From Yersinia pekkanenii (lineage in GTDB: Bacteria; Pseudomonadota; Gammaproteobacteria; Enterobacterales; Enterobacteriaceae): a stretch of DNA of 64,000 nucleotides. The notes under the pieces were generated by a model. That model was not told the origin of the DNA, ran no database searches, and was given only the letters and a program-made list of their open reading frames with translations. Shown here one piece after another: positions 1 through 9,003 of the stretch. The position numbers and the translations under genes are program-made. The stretch covers positions 17,506 to 81,505 of the forward strand of contig NZ_CQAZ01000021.1 of NCBI RefSeq assembly GCF_001152565.1, given 5' to 3'. How positions within the stretch are numbered: position 1 is the first letter of the stretch; each line of letters opens with the position of its first letter.

Positions 1-58
1 GGCTCGCCCCCCAAGGACGGGTTTACGGCATCTTTACTGTCTGCCTGTTCTCTCCGTG
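1..58. repeat. Partial Yersinia-type intergenic palindromic repeat (right half, cut by window edge)
   Basis: The segment ends in a CTGTTCTCTCCG-like terminus and contains GGCTCG and TTTAC motifs in the same order as the right half of the element at 26851-26953. Only one half is inside the window. I infer a YPAL-like miniature palindromic element; the family name is from memory. Confidence 0.5.
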
Positions 59-84
59 GTCAGCACGTTATCATTAACCTCAAC

Positions 85-110
85 AAGAGCTACTGAGTGG
101 TAGCTCTTTT
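85..110. terminator. Intrinsic terminator hairpin downstream of dacC
   Basis: A 9-bp perfect stem (AAGAGCTAC / GTAGCTCTT) with a 6-nt loop is followed by a T run on the plus strand and lies 25 bp beyond the dacC stop. It could serve dacC or a convergent gene to the left of the window. Confidence 0.6.
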
Positions 111-134
111 GCTTATTAAGCAATAACCTCTACA

Positions 135-1328
135 TTAGCTAAATAACTGGCTGAGTTTCATCATCACGAAATCCCAGATGCGGCTAAAGAACCCGCCCTC
201 TTTTACTTCGTTTAATACCACCAGTGGCCGCTGTTCAATCGTTTTGCCATTAAGCTGAAAATCAATAGTACCCACTGCCTGATGCTTTGCCAGCGGCGCA
301 CGCAGTTCGGTCTGATCCAACGTATAACTGGCTTTCAGGTTCTTCATCTGCCCTTTCGGGATAGTAATAGCCGCATCCTCCGCGACGCCGAGCTCGGCCT
401 GACCGGTGTCACCAAACCACACTTTCTGCGTAACAAAGGGTTTTGTCGCTTTAATCGGTACCACGGTTTCATAGAAACGGAAGCCCCAGGTCAACAGTTT
501 TTCACTTTCACTAAAGCGAACCCGGTCACTCGGGGCACCTAACACCACGGAGATCAACCGCATCGGCCCGTCAGTCGCAGAAGCGACCAGATTATGCCCA
601 GCCCCAGTGGTAAAGCCGGTTTTCATGCCATCCACATTAAGATTAGTGCTCCATAACAGACGGTTACGGTTAATCTGGCGGATCTTATTAAACGTGAACT
701 CTTTCTCTTTGTGCAGGGCGTACTCTTCTGGTACATCACGGATCAATGCCTGCCCCAATACCGCCATATCCCGTGCAGTACTGTACTGCCCCGGTGCATC
801 AAGGCCATGCACCGTCATAAAGTGAGTATTAGCCAGACCCAGTGCTTTGGCGTAATTATTCATCAGGCCGACAAAACTGTCCTGACTCCCGGCGACATAA
901 TCAGCCAGTGCGATACTGGCATCATTGCCTGACTGAATAACAATACCTTTATTCAAATCGGATAATTTTACCTGATCACCCGGTTTCAAAAACATCAGTG
1001 AGGAGCCGCGTAATGCCGGATTACCGGTAGCCCAGGCATCTTTACCCACCGTCACTAAATCATCTTGATTCACCTTACCGGCTTTAATCGCCTGTCCAAT
1101 CACATAGCTGGACATAATCTTTGTCAAACTGGCGGGGTCAAGGCGCTGGTCACTGTTACTTTCAGCCAGCACTTTTCCACTATTGTAATCCATCAGCACA
1201 TAGGCTTTGGCATCTACCGAAGGAGCCTCCGGAGAGTCAGCCGCATGCGCGGCAGGCAGTGCCAGGAGCAATAAACCAGCACTGAAAGTAAACGTCTTTA
1301 TCTTGAAAGGGAGGATAAATTTCATCAT
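135..1328 (-). CDS. dacC: D-alanyl-D-alanine carboxypeptidase DacC (PBP6)
   Basis: Periplasmic, inner-membrane-anchored low-molecular-weight penicillin-binding protein that trims the terminal D-Ala from peptidoglycan pentapeptides. The SxxK (SLTK), SGN (QSGNDAS) and KTG (DGMKTGF) active-site motifs are all present in order. A signal peptide ends near PAAHAA. The C-terminal amphipathic anchor matches the PBP5/PBP6 family ([12 protein letters not shown]). The sequence is closer to E. coli DacC than to DacA or DacD as I remember them. The start is placed at the first of two tandem Met codons before the signal peptide; an upstream extension to 1385 would add about 19 residues that do not look like a signal sequence. 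No strong ribosome site distinguishes the two Met codons. Confidence 0.9.
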   Translation of the reverse strand: MMKFILPFKIKTFTFSAGLLLLALPAAHAADSPEAPSVDAKAYVLMDYNSGKVLAESNSDQRLDPASLTKIMSSYVIGQAIKAGKVNQDDLVTVGKDAWATGNPALRGSSLMFLKPGDQVKLSDLNKGIVIQSGNDASIALADYVAGSQDSFVGLMNNYAKALGLANTHFMTVHGLDAPGQYSTARDMAVLGQALIRDVPEEYALHKEKEFTFNKIRQINRNRLLWSTNLNVDGMKTGFTTGAGHNLVASATDGPMRLISVVLGAPSDRVRFSESEKLLTWGFRFYETVVPIKATKPFVTQKVWFGDTGQAELGVAEDAAITIPKGQMKNLKASYTLDQTELRAPLAKHQAVGTIDFQLNGKTIEQRPLVVLNEVKEGGFFSRIWDFVMMKLSQLFS

Positions 1329-1385
1329 GAGGTCGCCAGAGTATCCTTGCAAATAATCGGAAATAAGTGGTATTTCCAGAACCAA

Positions 1386-1745
1386 TCACGGTCCAATTAG
1401 CGAAAAAATAACGTTTTTTCACTTAAACTGAAATATTAGCTTAGTCATACTTCAGTCCCTTCTCTAAATTTATCCCATTGCCGCCCCAATTGGGCATAGT
1501 TTTACGTTTTGTTTTGTAAAGATGCCGTTTCAATCGATATAGATGGTTATACGGCTAACCGTCTGCCTATCTGAACATCCTGACACCTAAGCACCTAAAC
1601 GTCTAAATAATGATAAATATATTCCAAAAAGGAATATAAGCGGGTTATTTGTTCTTTTCAGTGCCTAAGCTGCTAGCGCTATTATCCAGCCAATAGGTTG
1701 CTAACCAAATTAATGCTGTTAAACAAATAATTGTTGGAGTATGCA
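1386..1745. other. Intergenic region between dacC and the transsulfuration operon
   Basis: No gene is supported here. It carries the divergent promoters of dacC and the cystathionine operon and one notable dyad at 1618-1638. Confidence 0.6.
1618..1638. promoter_or_regulatory. Candidate operator dyad upstream of the cystathionine operon
   Basis: A perfect inverted repeat with 8-bp arms (TATATTCC / GGAATATA) and an A5 spacer lies about 110 bp before the cystathionine beta-synthase start. The TTCC/GGAA half-sites are compatible with a sulfur regulator such as CysB, but this is inference. Confidence 0.4.
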
Positions 1746-3113
1746 ATGGCTATCCCACGCTCGGTACTTGATCTTATCGGCCACACCCCGTTGCTGGAAC
1801 TGACCCGCTTTGATACCGGTCGGTGCCAACTGTTTGTTAAATTAGAAAACCAAAATCCCGGTGGCTCGATTAAAGACCGTGTAGCGCTCTCCATGATTGA
1901 GCAAGCGGAGCAAGATGGGGTGCTGCAACCCGGCGGCACTATCATTGAAGCTACCGCAGGCAATACTGGCCTTGGGCTGGCATTAGTTGCCGCGTTAAAA
2001 GGTTACAAACTGGTATTGGTGGTACCTGACAAAATGAGCCAGGAGAAAATTTTCCATCTACGCGCATTGGGCGCGCAGGTGCTGCTGACCCGCTCGGATG
2101 TCGGTAAAGGCCATCCGGCTTATTATCAGGATTATGCCCTGCGTTTGGCGCAGGAAACACCCGGTTCATTCTATATTGACCAATTCAATAACCCGGCAAA
2201 CCCTGCCGCACACCGGACATCAACCGGCCCCGAATTATGGCAACAAATGGGCGAACAGATTGATGCCATCGTAGTGGGTGTTGGCTCTAGCGGGACATTA
2301 AGTGGCCTGAGCCAATATTTTGCCAACGTTTCACCGGCAACAGAGTTCGTACTGGCTGATCCCGCGGGATCTATTCTGGCGGATTTCGTCGATGGCTCGC
2401 AGGTTACTGATGCCGGTAGCTGGCTGGTAGAAGGTATCGGTGAGGATTTTATCCCACCACTGAGTAACTTTTCTCAGGTAAAAAAAACCTACCGTATTGA
2501 TGATGCCGAGGCTTTTAGCACCGCCCGCACGCTATTGCGGGAAGAAGGTGTACTGGCAGGGTCTTCCACCGGCACCTTGCTGGCAGCGGCATTACGTTAT
2601 TGCCGCGAGCAGACTACCGCCAAGCGAGTCGTCACCTTTGTTTGCGATAGCGGAAATAAATACCTGTCAAAAATGTTCAATGACTACTGGTTATTGGAAC
2701 AAGGCTTACTGAGCAAACCTCAGCATGGTGATTTACGTGATTACATCACCTATAGCCATCAGGATGGTGCCACAATTTCAGTTTCACCGCAGGATACGCT
2801 GGCCGTGGCTCATGCCCGAATGCGACTGTATGACATCTCGCAGTTACCGGTATTAGAGGGCGAAAAAGTGGTCGGTTTAATTGACGAGTGGGATCTACTG
2901 AACACCGTACAAGCCGATGCCAGCCATTTCAAATTACCTGCCAGCGCAGCAATGACCCATCACGTCATTACGTTACAAAAAGAAGCGGATTACCACTCTC
3001 TACTGGCAACCTTTAATGATGGTCATGTGGCGGTGGTGCTGGATGGTGAACGTTTCCTCGGCTTGATTACCCGTACCGATGTTTTGAATACCTGGCGTCA
3101 AAAGCTGGCTTAA
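1746..3113 (+). CDS. Cystathionine beta-synthase with C-terminal CBS-domain pair
   Basis: PLP enzyme condensing serine (or O-acetylserine) with homocysteine to cystathionine, the first step of reverse transsulfuration. The N-terminal fold-type II domain (about residues 1-320) has the PLP lysine in NPGGSIKDR (K43) and the phosphate-binding motif ATAGNTG. Residues about 340-455 carry two CBS motifs (ISQLPVLEGEKVVGLID and a second GHVAVVLDGERFLGLI), which separates it from plain cysteine synthase. The length of 455 aa fits bacterial CBS. The ATG at 1746 follows GGAG by 6 nt, so I reject the TTG 15 nt upstream. The gamma-lyase gene follows after 25 bp, implying an operon that makes cysteine from methionine. 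Cysteine synthase remains a less likely alternative. Confidence 0.88.
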   Translation: MAIPRSVLDLIGHTPLLELTRFDTGRCQLFVKLENQNPGGSIKDRVALSMIEQAEQDGVLQPGGTIIEATAGNTGLGLALVAALKGYKLVLVVPDKMSQEKIFHLRALGAQVLLTRSDVGKGHPAYYQDYALRLAQETPGSFYIDQFNNPANPAAHRTSTGPELWQQMGEQIDAIVVGVGSSGTLSGLSQYFANVSPATEFVLADPAGSILADFVDGSQVTDAGSWLVEGIGEDFIPPLSNFSQVKKTYRIDDAEAFSTARTLLREEGVLAGSSTGTLLAAALRYCREQTTAKRVVTFVCDSGNKYLSKMFNDYWLLEQGLLSKPQHGDLRDYITYSHQDGATISVSPQDTLAVAHARMRLYDISQLPVLEGEKVVGLIDEWDLLNTVQADASHFKLPASAAMTHHVITLQKEADYHSLLATFNDGHVAVVLDGERFLGLITRTDVLNTWRQKLA

Positions 3114-3138
3114 CCTTCTCTTATTAAGGATTTTTATC

Positions 3139-4284
3139 ATGGCAAAATTCGATACTCTAACCGTCCATGCCGGTTATACCCCTGATAGCACCGGTGCAGT
3201 AATGCCAGCAATTTACGCGACATCTACCTTTGCGCAGCCAGCCCCTGGCGAACATACCGGATATGAATATTCCCGCAGTGGTAACCCCACGCGTACTGCC
3301 TTGGAAAAAGCGATTGCAGAGTTGGAAAACGGGACTCGTGGTTACGCTTTTGCCTCGGGTCTGGCGGCTTGTTCAACCGTACTTGAGTTATTGGATCAAG
3401 GTAGTCATATCATTGCAGTTGATGATTTATACGGTGGGACATATCGCCTGTTAGAAAAAGTTCGTAGCCGCAGCGCTGGTTTGCGAGTGACTTATGTCTC
3501 CCCTGCGGATACTGCCGCATTGGAACACGCTATTTTACCCGAAACCAAAATGATCTGGGTCGAAACGCCAACCAACCCGTTGTTAAAGCTGGCTGATCTG
3601 GCAGCCATCGCAGCGATTGCCAAAAAACACCGACTCATCAGTGTGGCAGATAATACCTTTGCCTCTCCTTATATTCAGCGCCCGCTGGAACTGGGCTTTG
3701 ATATCGTGGTGCATTCAGCCACTAAATACCTTAATGGTCATTCCGATGTGGTCGCCGGTGTTGCCGCGGTGGGCAATAACCCCGAATTAGCCGAACAATT
3801 GGGCTTTTTGCACAACGCGGTGGGCGGGATTTTAGATCCATTCAGTAGCTTCCTAACATTACGTGGTTTACGCACGCTGGCTTTACGCATGGCACGGCAT
3901 AATCACAGTGCTCAACGTATTGCCGAATGGCTTGAAGGGCAGCCACAAGTTGAAAATGTCTATTATCCTGGCTTGAAAAGCCACCCACAGCATGAGCTGG
4001 CCGCCCGGCAAATGGCCGGTTTTGGTGGCATGATTTCAGTGCGGCTGAAAGGGGATGATGAATTCGCTCGTGCGGTGATCAAACGCTCACATTTATTTAT
4101 TCTGGCTGAAAGTTTAGGCGGTGTAGAGAGTTTGATCAGCCAGCCATACAGCATGACTCATGCCTCCATCCCGCTGGAAACTCGCCTGAAACATGGGATT
4201 ACTCCGCAGTTGTTACGTTTATCGGTAGGGATTGAGGATACCGAAGATTTGATTGCGGATTTGGCGCAAGCGCTAAACGGCTAA
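3139..4284 (+). CDS. Cystathionine gamma-lyase / Cys-Met metabolism PLP enzyme
   Basis: Fold-type I PLP enzyme of the Cys/Met metabolism family, 381 aa. The PLP lysine is K196 in HSATKYLNGH, and the EYSRSGNPTR and YGGTYRLLEK signatures are intact. Sitting directly after cystathionine beta-synthase, the expected role is cleavage of cystathionine to cysteine, 2-oxobutyrate and ammonia (reverse transsulfuration, the MccA-MccB pattern). Sequence alone cannot exclude cystathionine gamma-synthase (MetB) or homocysteine-lyase side activity; the neighbour is what favours the lyase. The ATG has an AAGGA ribosome site nearby. Confidence 0.85.
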   Translation: MAKFDTLTVHAGYTPDSTGAVMPAIYATSTFAQPAPGEHTGYEYSRSGNPTRTALEKAIAELENGTRGYAFASGLAACSTVLELLDQGSHIIAVDDLYGGTYRLLEKVRSRSAGLRVTYVSPADTAALEHAILPETKMIWVETPTNPLLKLADLAAIAAIAKKHRLISVADNTFASPYIQRPLELGFDIVVHSATKYLNGHSDVVAGVAAVGNNPELAEQLGFLHNAVGGILDPFSSFLTLRGLRTLALRMARHNHSAQRIAEWLEGQPQVENVYYPGLKSHPQHELAARQMAGFGGMISVRLKGDDEFARAVIKRSHLFILAESLGGVESLISQPYSMTHASIPLETRLKHGITPQLLRLSVGIEDTEDLIADLAQALNG

Positions 4285-4352
4285 GACCCTGATGACTTGA
4301 CGTTGCGAAGATAGCCAGTACGAGTTAATACGACGCCTGCTGGCTCCACTCG

Positions 4353-4793
4353 CTAGACCGCTCTTTGCCACACATGGCCACGCTCTTCGAAAATTAATTT
4401 TTCCATTGATTGAAGGACTTCAGAATCTGCCAGTATGCGTAAGAAATGCCCCACATCGCTGGCCTCCTCGATAGATTCCACATAAAGAGCCCGTAAGGCA
4501 ACATCTGCTGTTCGTGGCAAGCTGGTTTGCCCCTTTTCCCAACGAGCAACCGTTTGTACATCTACACCGAGTAATATCGCCAGCGCTTTTTGAGACATAT
4601 TCATTTCAATACGGATAAAACGGATTTCATCAGCCGCTAATGGTCTACAGCGGTTAACCAAGACTTTACTGATTAAACGATGCAGACCCTCGACGTCATC
4701 GATACTGGTGAAATGCTCACCATCGACAATGCCACAATGATAACCATTGGCCAGCCAAACTGTTGTTAAACCACTCTCTGTGTAGTGATACAT
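4353..4793 (-). CDS. HTH (XRE/MqsA-type) putative antitoxin and autorepressor
   Basis: A 146-aa protein with a central helix-turn-helix at about residues 58-100 (MSQKALAILLGVDVQTVARWE), the DNA-binding style of XRE and MqsA C-terminal domains. The preceding gene encodes a DUF4258 protein; its stop is 13 bp upstream and the HTH gene's GGAGA ribosome site overlaps that junction, so translation is probably coupled. Toxin-first order with an HTH second gene resembles HigBA and MqsRA. The N-terminal 50 residues resemble nothing I can name and may be the toxin-binding part. It likely represses the dyad at 5184-5206. The DNA-binding role is well supported; the antitoxin role is inferred from context. 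Confidence 0.7.
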   Translation of the reverse strand: MYHYTESGLTTVWLANGYHCGIVDGEHFTSIDDVEGLHRLISKVLVNRCRPLAADEIRFIRIEMNMSQKALAILLGVDVQTVARWEKGQTSLPRTADVALRALYVESIEEASDVGHFLRILADSEVLQSMEKLIFEERGHVWQRAV

Positions 4794-4806
4794 GACCTAT
4801 TCTCCA

Positions 4807-5163
4807 TTACTTAATCATCACGGTAACTACAAATACTGTAGGGTCATTCTCATGTCGTTTCAGTACCACCACGACTTCAATAACATCGCCCGCCGCCACA
4901 CCTTGCAGGTTAAATTTCCAATCACCGCCAGACGTTTGGTGTGGCGCTTCAGTGAATCGACTGTGCTTACTGATAAAGACATGCAAAATTTGCCGTAACG
5001 TTACACACCGTTCAGACATCCTTTGTTTGGCATGTGCGCTGATACGAATGCGCCCTGTATGGTTTGCTGCCAGATCGTTAACTATCTTGCGGGTTGAAAC
5101 AGAGCTAAGAGGGAATTCTCTGACAGCGGTCCCCTGATAGGGTAAAGGTGTATTAGATTCCAT
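4807..5163 (-). CDS. DUF4258-domain protein, putative toxin
   Basis: A 118-aa small basic protein. The core from about residue 42 (ISAHAKQRMSERCVTLRQI) followed by beta-strand-rich segments (GDWKFNLQG, VIEVVVVLKR, VFVVTVMIK) is the DUF4258 pattern, which often pairs with small HTH proteins and is thought to be RelE-like. The start has an unusually strong ribosome site, AGGAGGTGA, 4 nt before the ATG, and a promoter-overlapping dyad lies just upstream. There is no signal peptide or membrane segment. The N-terminal 35 residues are not conserved as far as I can tell. RNase activity is inferred, not visible. Confidence 0.65.
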   Translation of the reverse strand: MESNTPLPYQGTAVREFPLSSVSTRKIVNDLAANHTGRIRISAHAKQRMSERCVTLRQILHVFISKHSRFTEAPHQTSGGDWKFNLQGVAAGDVIEVVVVLKRHENDPTVFVVTVMIK

Positions 5164-5183
5164 TCAATCACCTCCTCGATTTT

Positions 5184-5206
5184 ATGCCTATCATTTTGAT
5201 AGGTAT
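5184..5206. promoter_or_regulatory. Operator dyad of the DUF4258/HTH operon
   Basis: Inverted repeat ATGCCTATCA-TTT-TGATAGGTAT (10-bp arms, one mismatch) lies 21 bp upstream of the first gene and abuts a CATAAAAT -10-like sequence. This is the expected place for an autorepressor binding site. Confidence 0.55.
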
Positions 5207-5286
5207 CAGCGAGCGAATCAAGAGCAGACAGAGAAAAAAAGAAAAGGAGTCATAAGATTATAAATGAAGAAGAGACAGTGAAAGCC

Positions 5287-5958
5287 TTACCGCCGATGGG
5301 ACAAAGACCGAACCCATCTATCGCCCAGGCTTTGTACGCCCTGAACCAAAATCACCAACACTATTAATGTCGCAACCATGATTTCATTATTAAAACGTTG
5401 ATAACCATAACGAATAGCCAAGTCACCTAATCCACCACCACCAATAACGCCGGCCATTGATGAGAACCCCACCAGCATCACGATAGTTAAGGTTATACCG
5501 GCTAATAAGGCGGGCAGCGCCTCCGGTAATAACACCTTTTGAATCACATGCCGCGCCGATCCCCCCATTGATAAAATGGCTTCAATCCGCCCTTTGTCAA
5601 CTTCATCCAGGGCCGCTTCCACCACTCTGGCAAAAAATGGGATTGCCCCCAAGGTTATTGGCACAATAGCGGCGGTACTGCCCAGCGTTGTGCCGATGAT
5701 CCAACGGGTAATCGGAATCAATGCAATCAATAGCACCACAAAAGGCATTGAGCGCCCCAGATTAACCATTGCCCCTATCAATGCATTCAGCCGAGGAGCA
5801 GGTAACACACCATTAGATCGCGAAATAAATAACAACACACCTAATGGCAAGCCAATCAATACGGTGAAAAAGGTCGCGATAATCACCATATAAACGGTTT
5901 CGCCCGTCGCATTGGCGACTAATCCCAGGAGCTCCTGCCAACTCATACCGCTGTTCAT
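5287..5958 (-). CDS. ABC transporter permease, methionine-uptake (MetI) family
   Basis: Inner-membrane permease, 223 aa with about five hydrophobic segments. It has the EAA-loop signature region ([19 protein letters not shown]) that contacts the ATPase and the family C-terminus. It pairs with the MetN-like ATPase, whose stop overlaps its start by 4 nt, and with the MetQ-like binding protein, in gene order Q-N-I reading on the minus strand. The usual chromosomal metNIQ locus is separate, so this is a second system. Its substrate may be methionine, a derivative or another organosulfur compound. Confidence 0.88.
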   Translation of the reverse strand: MNSGMSWQELLGLVANATGETVYMVIIATFFTVLIGLPLGVLLFISRSNGVLPAPRLNALIGAMVNLGRSMPFVVLLIALIPITRWIIGTTLGSTAAIVPITLGAIPFFARVVEAALDEVDKGRIEAILSMGGSARHVIQKVLLPEALPALLAGITLTIVMLVGFSSMAGVIGGGGLGDLAIRYGYQRFNNEIMVATLIVLVILVQGVQSLGDRWVRSLSHRR

Positions 5959-6941
5959 ATCAGTTCAGCCCTCACACCACGCTCATTAAGAAATTGTAAG
6001 ATTTCAGATAAATTCACCCCCCCCTCTGGGTGACTGAAATCAACGTGTAAGCGCCCAACCCGTTGACCACCAATAGACTCCACCCCACCTCCCAGTAGAG
6101 TGACGCCCACCGCATGTTGTTGTGCCAACTCACTGAGTACCGGCGAGGCCAATAACGTGTCGAAGAATGTCAGTTCCGCAACCGGCGTACCGGATAAAGC
6201 GGACGAGCCACAAGTGGGTAACAACGAACGCCCTAAGCGGGAATGAGGAGAAGCCAGCAACTCGCTGATAATGCCGGTTTCGACCACCCGCCCTCGTTCC
6301 AGTAAGGCGGCGTTATCACAGATAGATTTCACTACGTCCAGCTCGTGGGTAATCAGCACAATGGTTAACCCCAATTGGCGGTTAATATCGCTGAGCAGTG
6401 AAAGTATTGATGCCGTTGTTTCCGGATCCAACGCACTGGTGGCTTCATCAGATAACAAGTAGGACGGTTTGGCCGCCAATGCTCTGGCAATACCGACCCG
6501 CTGTTTTTGCCCCCCCGATAGCTGCGAAGGAAAAGCATAGGCTTTGTCACTCAAGCCGACTAAATCCAACAGCTCGGCAACACGTCGTTGGCGCTGCGGC
6601 TTGGGCATCCCAATAATCTCCAAGCCAACCGCGATATTGTCCCAAACGTTACGTGAATGAAGTAAGTGGAAATTCTGGAAAATCATGCCGATATTCTGCC
6701 GTTGCAGACGTAACTCACGCTCAGAAAGAGTGGTTAATTCCCGTCCGTCCACCTGAATACGGCCCGAGGTGGGCCGTTCAAGTAGGTTCAGGCAGCGGAT
6801 TAAGGTACTTTTACCTGCCCCGCTGCGGCCAATAATACCGAACACCGAGCCGGTTGGGATCTCTAGCGAGACCTCTTCCAGAGCTACCATTGGCAGCCCT
6901 CCTTGTGGATAGGTTTTACTCAGGCGTTCGATGCTAATCAT
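5955..6941 (-). CDS. ABC transporter ATPase, methionine-uptake (MetN) family
   Basis: A 328-aa nucleotide-binding subunit with Walker A GRSGAGKS (38-45), the signature LSGGQKQR and Walker B ending LSDEATSAL. The C-terminal extension of about 75 residues (from about 255) matches the NIL ligand-binding domain that in MetN senses cytoplasmic methionine and inhibits transport. The gene overlaps its neighbours at both ends by 4 nt, indicating one translationally coupled operon. The last residues read VRAELI, ending as in the family. Confidence 0.9.
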   Translation of the reverse strand: MISIERLSKTYPQGGLPMVALEEVSLEIPTGSVFGIIGRSGAGKSTLIRCLNLLERPTSGRIQVDGRELTTLSERELRLQRQNIGMIFQNFHLLHSRNVWDNIAVGLEIIGMPKPQRQRRVAELLDLVGLSDKAYAFPSQLSGGQKQRVGIARALAAKPSYLLSDEATSALDPETTASILSLLSDINRQLGLTIVLITHELDVVKSICDNAALLERGRVVETGIISELLASPHSRLGRSLLPTCGSSALSGTPVAELTFFDTLLASPVLSELAQQHAVGVTLLGGGVESIGGQRVGRLHVDFSHPEGGVNLSEILQFLNERGVRAELI

Positions 6942-7786
6942 GATTTAATGCCTGCCACCGGAATAACTGAACCGGCGTATTTCTCAGTGATAAATTTCGC
7001 TACTTCCGGCGACTGCAAATCTTTCGCCAATTGTTTGATGCGCGGGTCGTTGGCCAAGGCGGGTGTGGTGACCAAAATATTGGCATACGGGTTGCCAGCC
7101 GCTTTCTCCAGACCCAAAGCGTCTTTGGCGGGATTAAGCCCTGCCTCCAGGGCATAATTACCATTAATAACTGCTAAATCAACATCATCCAGTGAGCGCG
7201 GGATCTGTGGTGATTCGATCTCCAGAATGTTCAAATGTTTTGGATTACTCACAATATCCTTAGGCGTTGCCTGATTTTTAGCCGGATCAGTAAAGCCCGG
7301 TTTCAGGGTGATTAGCCCCTGATCTTGCAATAAATAGAGCGCACGGCTGAGGTTTGTGACGTTATTCGGCACGGCGACAGTGCCATTTTCCGGTACATCA
7401 GCAAAGGTTTTATGTTTGTGGGAATAGACGCCCAGTGGCTCAATATGCACCGTGGCAGCGACGGCAAATTTCTGCCCCAGCGCCTGCTCTTGTGAGCGCA
7501 AGTAAGGCACATGTTGGAAGTAGTTAGCATCGACATCGCCGTGGGCCAGCAGCTCATTAGAATTTACACCATTGGTGATTTCAATGATTTTCAGATCCAG
7601 TGACGGGTCCAGTTTTTGTACAAATTGCAGAATTTCCGCATGAGGCACTGGATCTGCCGCGACCCGCAATACTTCAGCGGCCTGTGCCGATAAAGTGAAC
7701 GAAGATGCCAGTGCGGTCAGTAGTACCGCACCAACCAAGCCAGAAATAGGCGTTTGAGTCATTATTGTCTTTGTCATTCTCATCAT
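6938..7786 (-). CDS. Periplasmic substrate-binding protein, MetQ/NlpA family
   Basis: A 282-aa exported binding protein of the NlpA/MetQ superfamily. The motifs [12 protein letters not shown] and [20 protein letters not shown] are characteristic. The signal peptide ends near [14 protein letters not shown] and has no lipobox cysteine, unlike typical MetQ lipoproteins, so this one should be a free periplasmic protein. The N-terminus has several possible Met codons (MMRMTK...); the first in frame is used but the one at 7777 is equally plausible. The oxygenase gene lies 64 bp upstream in the same direction. Confidence 0.86.
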   Translation of the reverse strand: MMRMTKTIMTQTPISGLVGAVLLTALASSFTLSAQAAEVLRVAADPVPHAEILQFVQKLDPSLDLKIIEITNGVNSNELLAHGDVDANYFQHVPYLRSQEQALGQKFAVAATVHIEPLGVYSHKHKTFADVPENGTVAVPNNVTNLSRALYLLQDQGLITLKPGFTDPAKNQATPKDIVSNPKHLNILEIESPQIPRSLDDVDLAVINGNYALEAGLNPAKDALGLEKAAGNPYANILVTTPALANDPRIKQLAKDLQSPEVAKFITEKYAGSVIPVAGIKS

Positions 7787-7850
7787 CCCAAAAGTAAGTT
7801 TTTATCATTAAAGCGACCCAAAGAAATTGAGGCTGTAGCCAGCTAATCCC

Positions 7851-8918
7851 CTAGAGCGTCAATTGCACAGGGTAGTAGCGCTCGGCAACATCCGGGTGAG
7901 AGCGCAGGCGACCCTTGAGGTAATTCAGCCCGACATCACGAAACAATGGGTTGTGCGGATCACTGGCAGGCCCGCGCGCTTCAGCCGCCAAAACCTCCGG
8001 CAATTGATACAATGGGACCACCGCATCCAGACGCGCCCCGAGGAAGAATGCGATAGATAACCGGTCAGCACCGGCAGGTGGCGTTTCCACCCGGTGCACC
8101 GTGGCACGCAGATAACCGTTACTGGCCAGCTCCAGCAGCTCGCCGATATTGACCACAAAGGTGTCTGGCTGTGGAATAGCATCAATCCAGCGCCCCTCTT
8201 CCACTTCAACCTGTAAACCACGTTGTTGGTCTTGCAATAAGAAGCTGAGGAAACCTGAGTCTTTATGCGCCCCTACCCCCTGCCCGCTTTGCGTGGTTTC
8301 GCGCCCCGGATAACGGATCAACTTGATATGTTCATTGGGTTTATCGCCATACAGCTCATCAAATGCATTTTCATCCAGTTCCAATGCCAGAGCAAAAGCG
8401 CGTAGCAAGCGCAGCGCCATTCCGGTCATTTCTCGCTGCCATTGCAGTAATGCTGGTTTTAATTCAGGCAGCGCTGTAGGCCACTGGTTTGGACCTTGTA
8501 GTTGTGCCCAACTTGGGGTGCCCGGTGTTTGTGGTAATGGGTCTCTTTCTGCACCAATATCGAACTGTTCGCGCCAGTCTGGTTGGCCACGGGTTAATTC
8601 TGAGGCGGCACGGTTATAACCCCGAAAATGCGGGGAACGGACCATAGCAACGGCCAGTTTCTCCTCATCAGGCAGGGCAAAGAATGCACGTGACAGAGTT
8701 TGGATTTGTTGTAATAACGCGGGGTCAATACCATGTCCTGTGAGATAGAAGAATCCGATATCACGTGCGGCATGGCGTAAGGCGACTAAGAACTCCTGAC
8801 GTTCAACTTCGCTGCCATTAAGCAGTGAAAGATCCAATAAAGGTAATGTGTTAGCAAATACCGCATTCGCGGCTAATTGATTAATGGGTAATTGATTGCT
8901 TAGTGGTTGATGACTCAT
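7851..8918 (-). CDS. 2-oxoglutarate/Fe(II) oxygenase, isopenicillin N synthase-like
   Basis: A 355-aa cytoplasmic non-haem iron oxygenase. The iron triad is visible as H218 and D220 (GAHKDSG) and H275 (TVHRVE), and the co-substrate arginine as R286 in RLSIAFF. The N-terminal DIOX_N domain starts at LPLLDLSLL. The family includes IPNS, ethylene-forming and flavonoid-type enzymes; the bacterial members are mostly of unknown substrate. Its position as first gene before a methionine-type importer suggests it oxidises the imported compound or a product derived from it. Beta-lactam synthesis is unlikely because no ACV synthetase is nearby. Confidence is high for the family and low for the reaction. 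Confidence 0.85.
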   Translation of the reverse strand: MSHQPLSNQLPINQLAANAVFANTLPLLDLSLLNGSEVERQEFLVALRHAARDIGFFYLTGHGIDPALLQQIQTLSRAFFALPDEEKLAVAMVRSPHFRGYNRAASELTRGQPDWREQFDIGAERDPLPQTPGTPSWAQLQGPNQWPTALPELKPALLQWQREMTGMALRLLRAFALALELDENAFDELYGDKPNEHIKLIRYPGRETTQSGQGVGAHKDSGFLSFLLQDQQRGLQVEVEEGRWIDAIPQPDTFVVNIGELLELASNGYLRATVHRVETPPAGADRLSIAFFLGARLDAVVPLYQLPEVLAAEARGPASDPHNPLFRDVGLNYLKGRLRSHPDVAERYYPVQLTL

Positions 8919-9003
8919 TTTTCACTCCGGGATTTTCAGTCGGTTGCTTTTTTTGCTCGAAACCAATGAAAACTGGACAACCATACAAACGAATAATCAG
9001 CAT
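8881..9003 (-). CDS. Putative 40-residue leader peptide overlapping the oxygenase start
   Basis: Short frame starting MLIIRLYGCPVFIGFEQ. Its ATG lies 6 nt after a perfect AGGAG, better placed than most gene starts here. It ends inside the oxygenase gene, overlapping its first 38 bases in another frame. Such an arrangement fits translational coupling or attenuation. The single early cysteine would let cysteine supply affect its translation. A frame open further upstream exists, but only this ATG has a ribosome site. I do not recognise a family. Confidence 0.45.
   Translation of the reverse strand: MLIIRLYGCPVFIGFEQKKQPTENPGVKNESSTTKQSITH

Noticed and set aside
7851..8918. Isopenicillin N synthase in the strict sense
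   Set aside because: No ACV synthetase or other beta-lactam genes; only the oxygenase family is supported.
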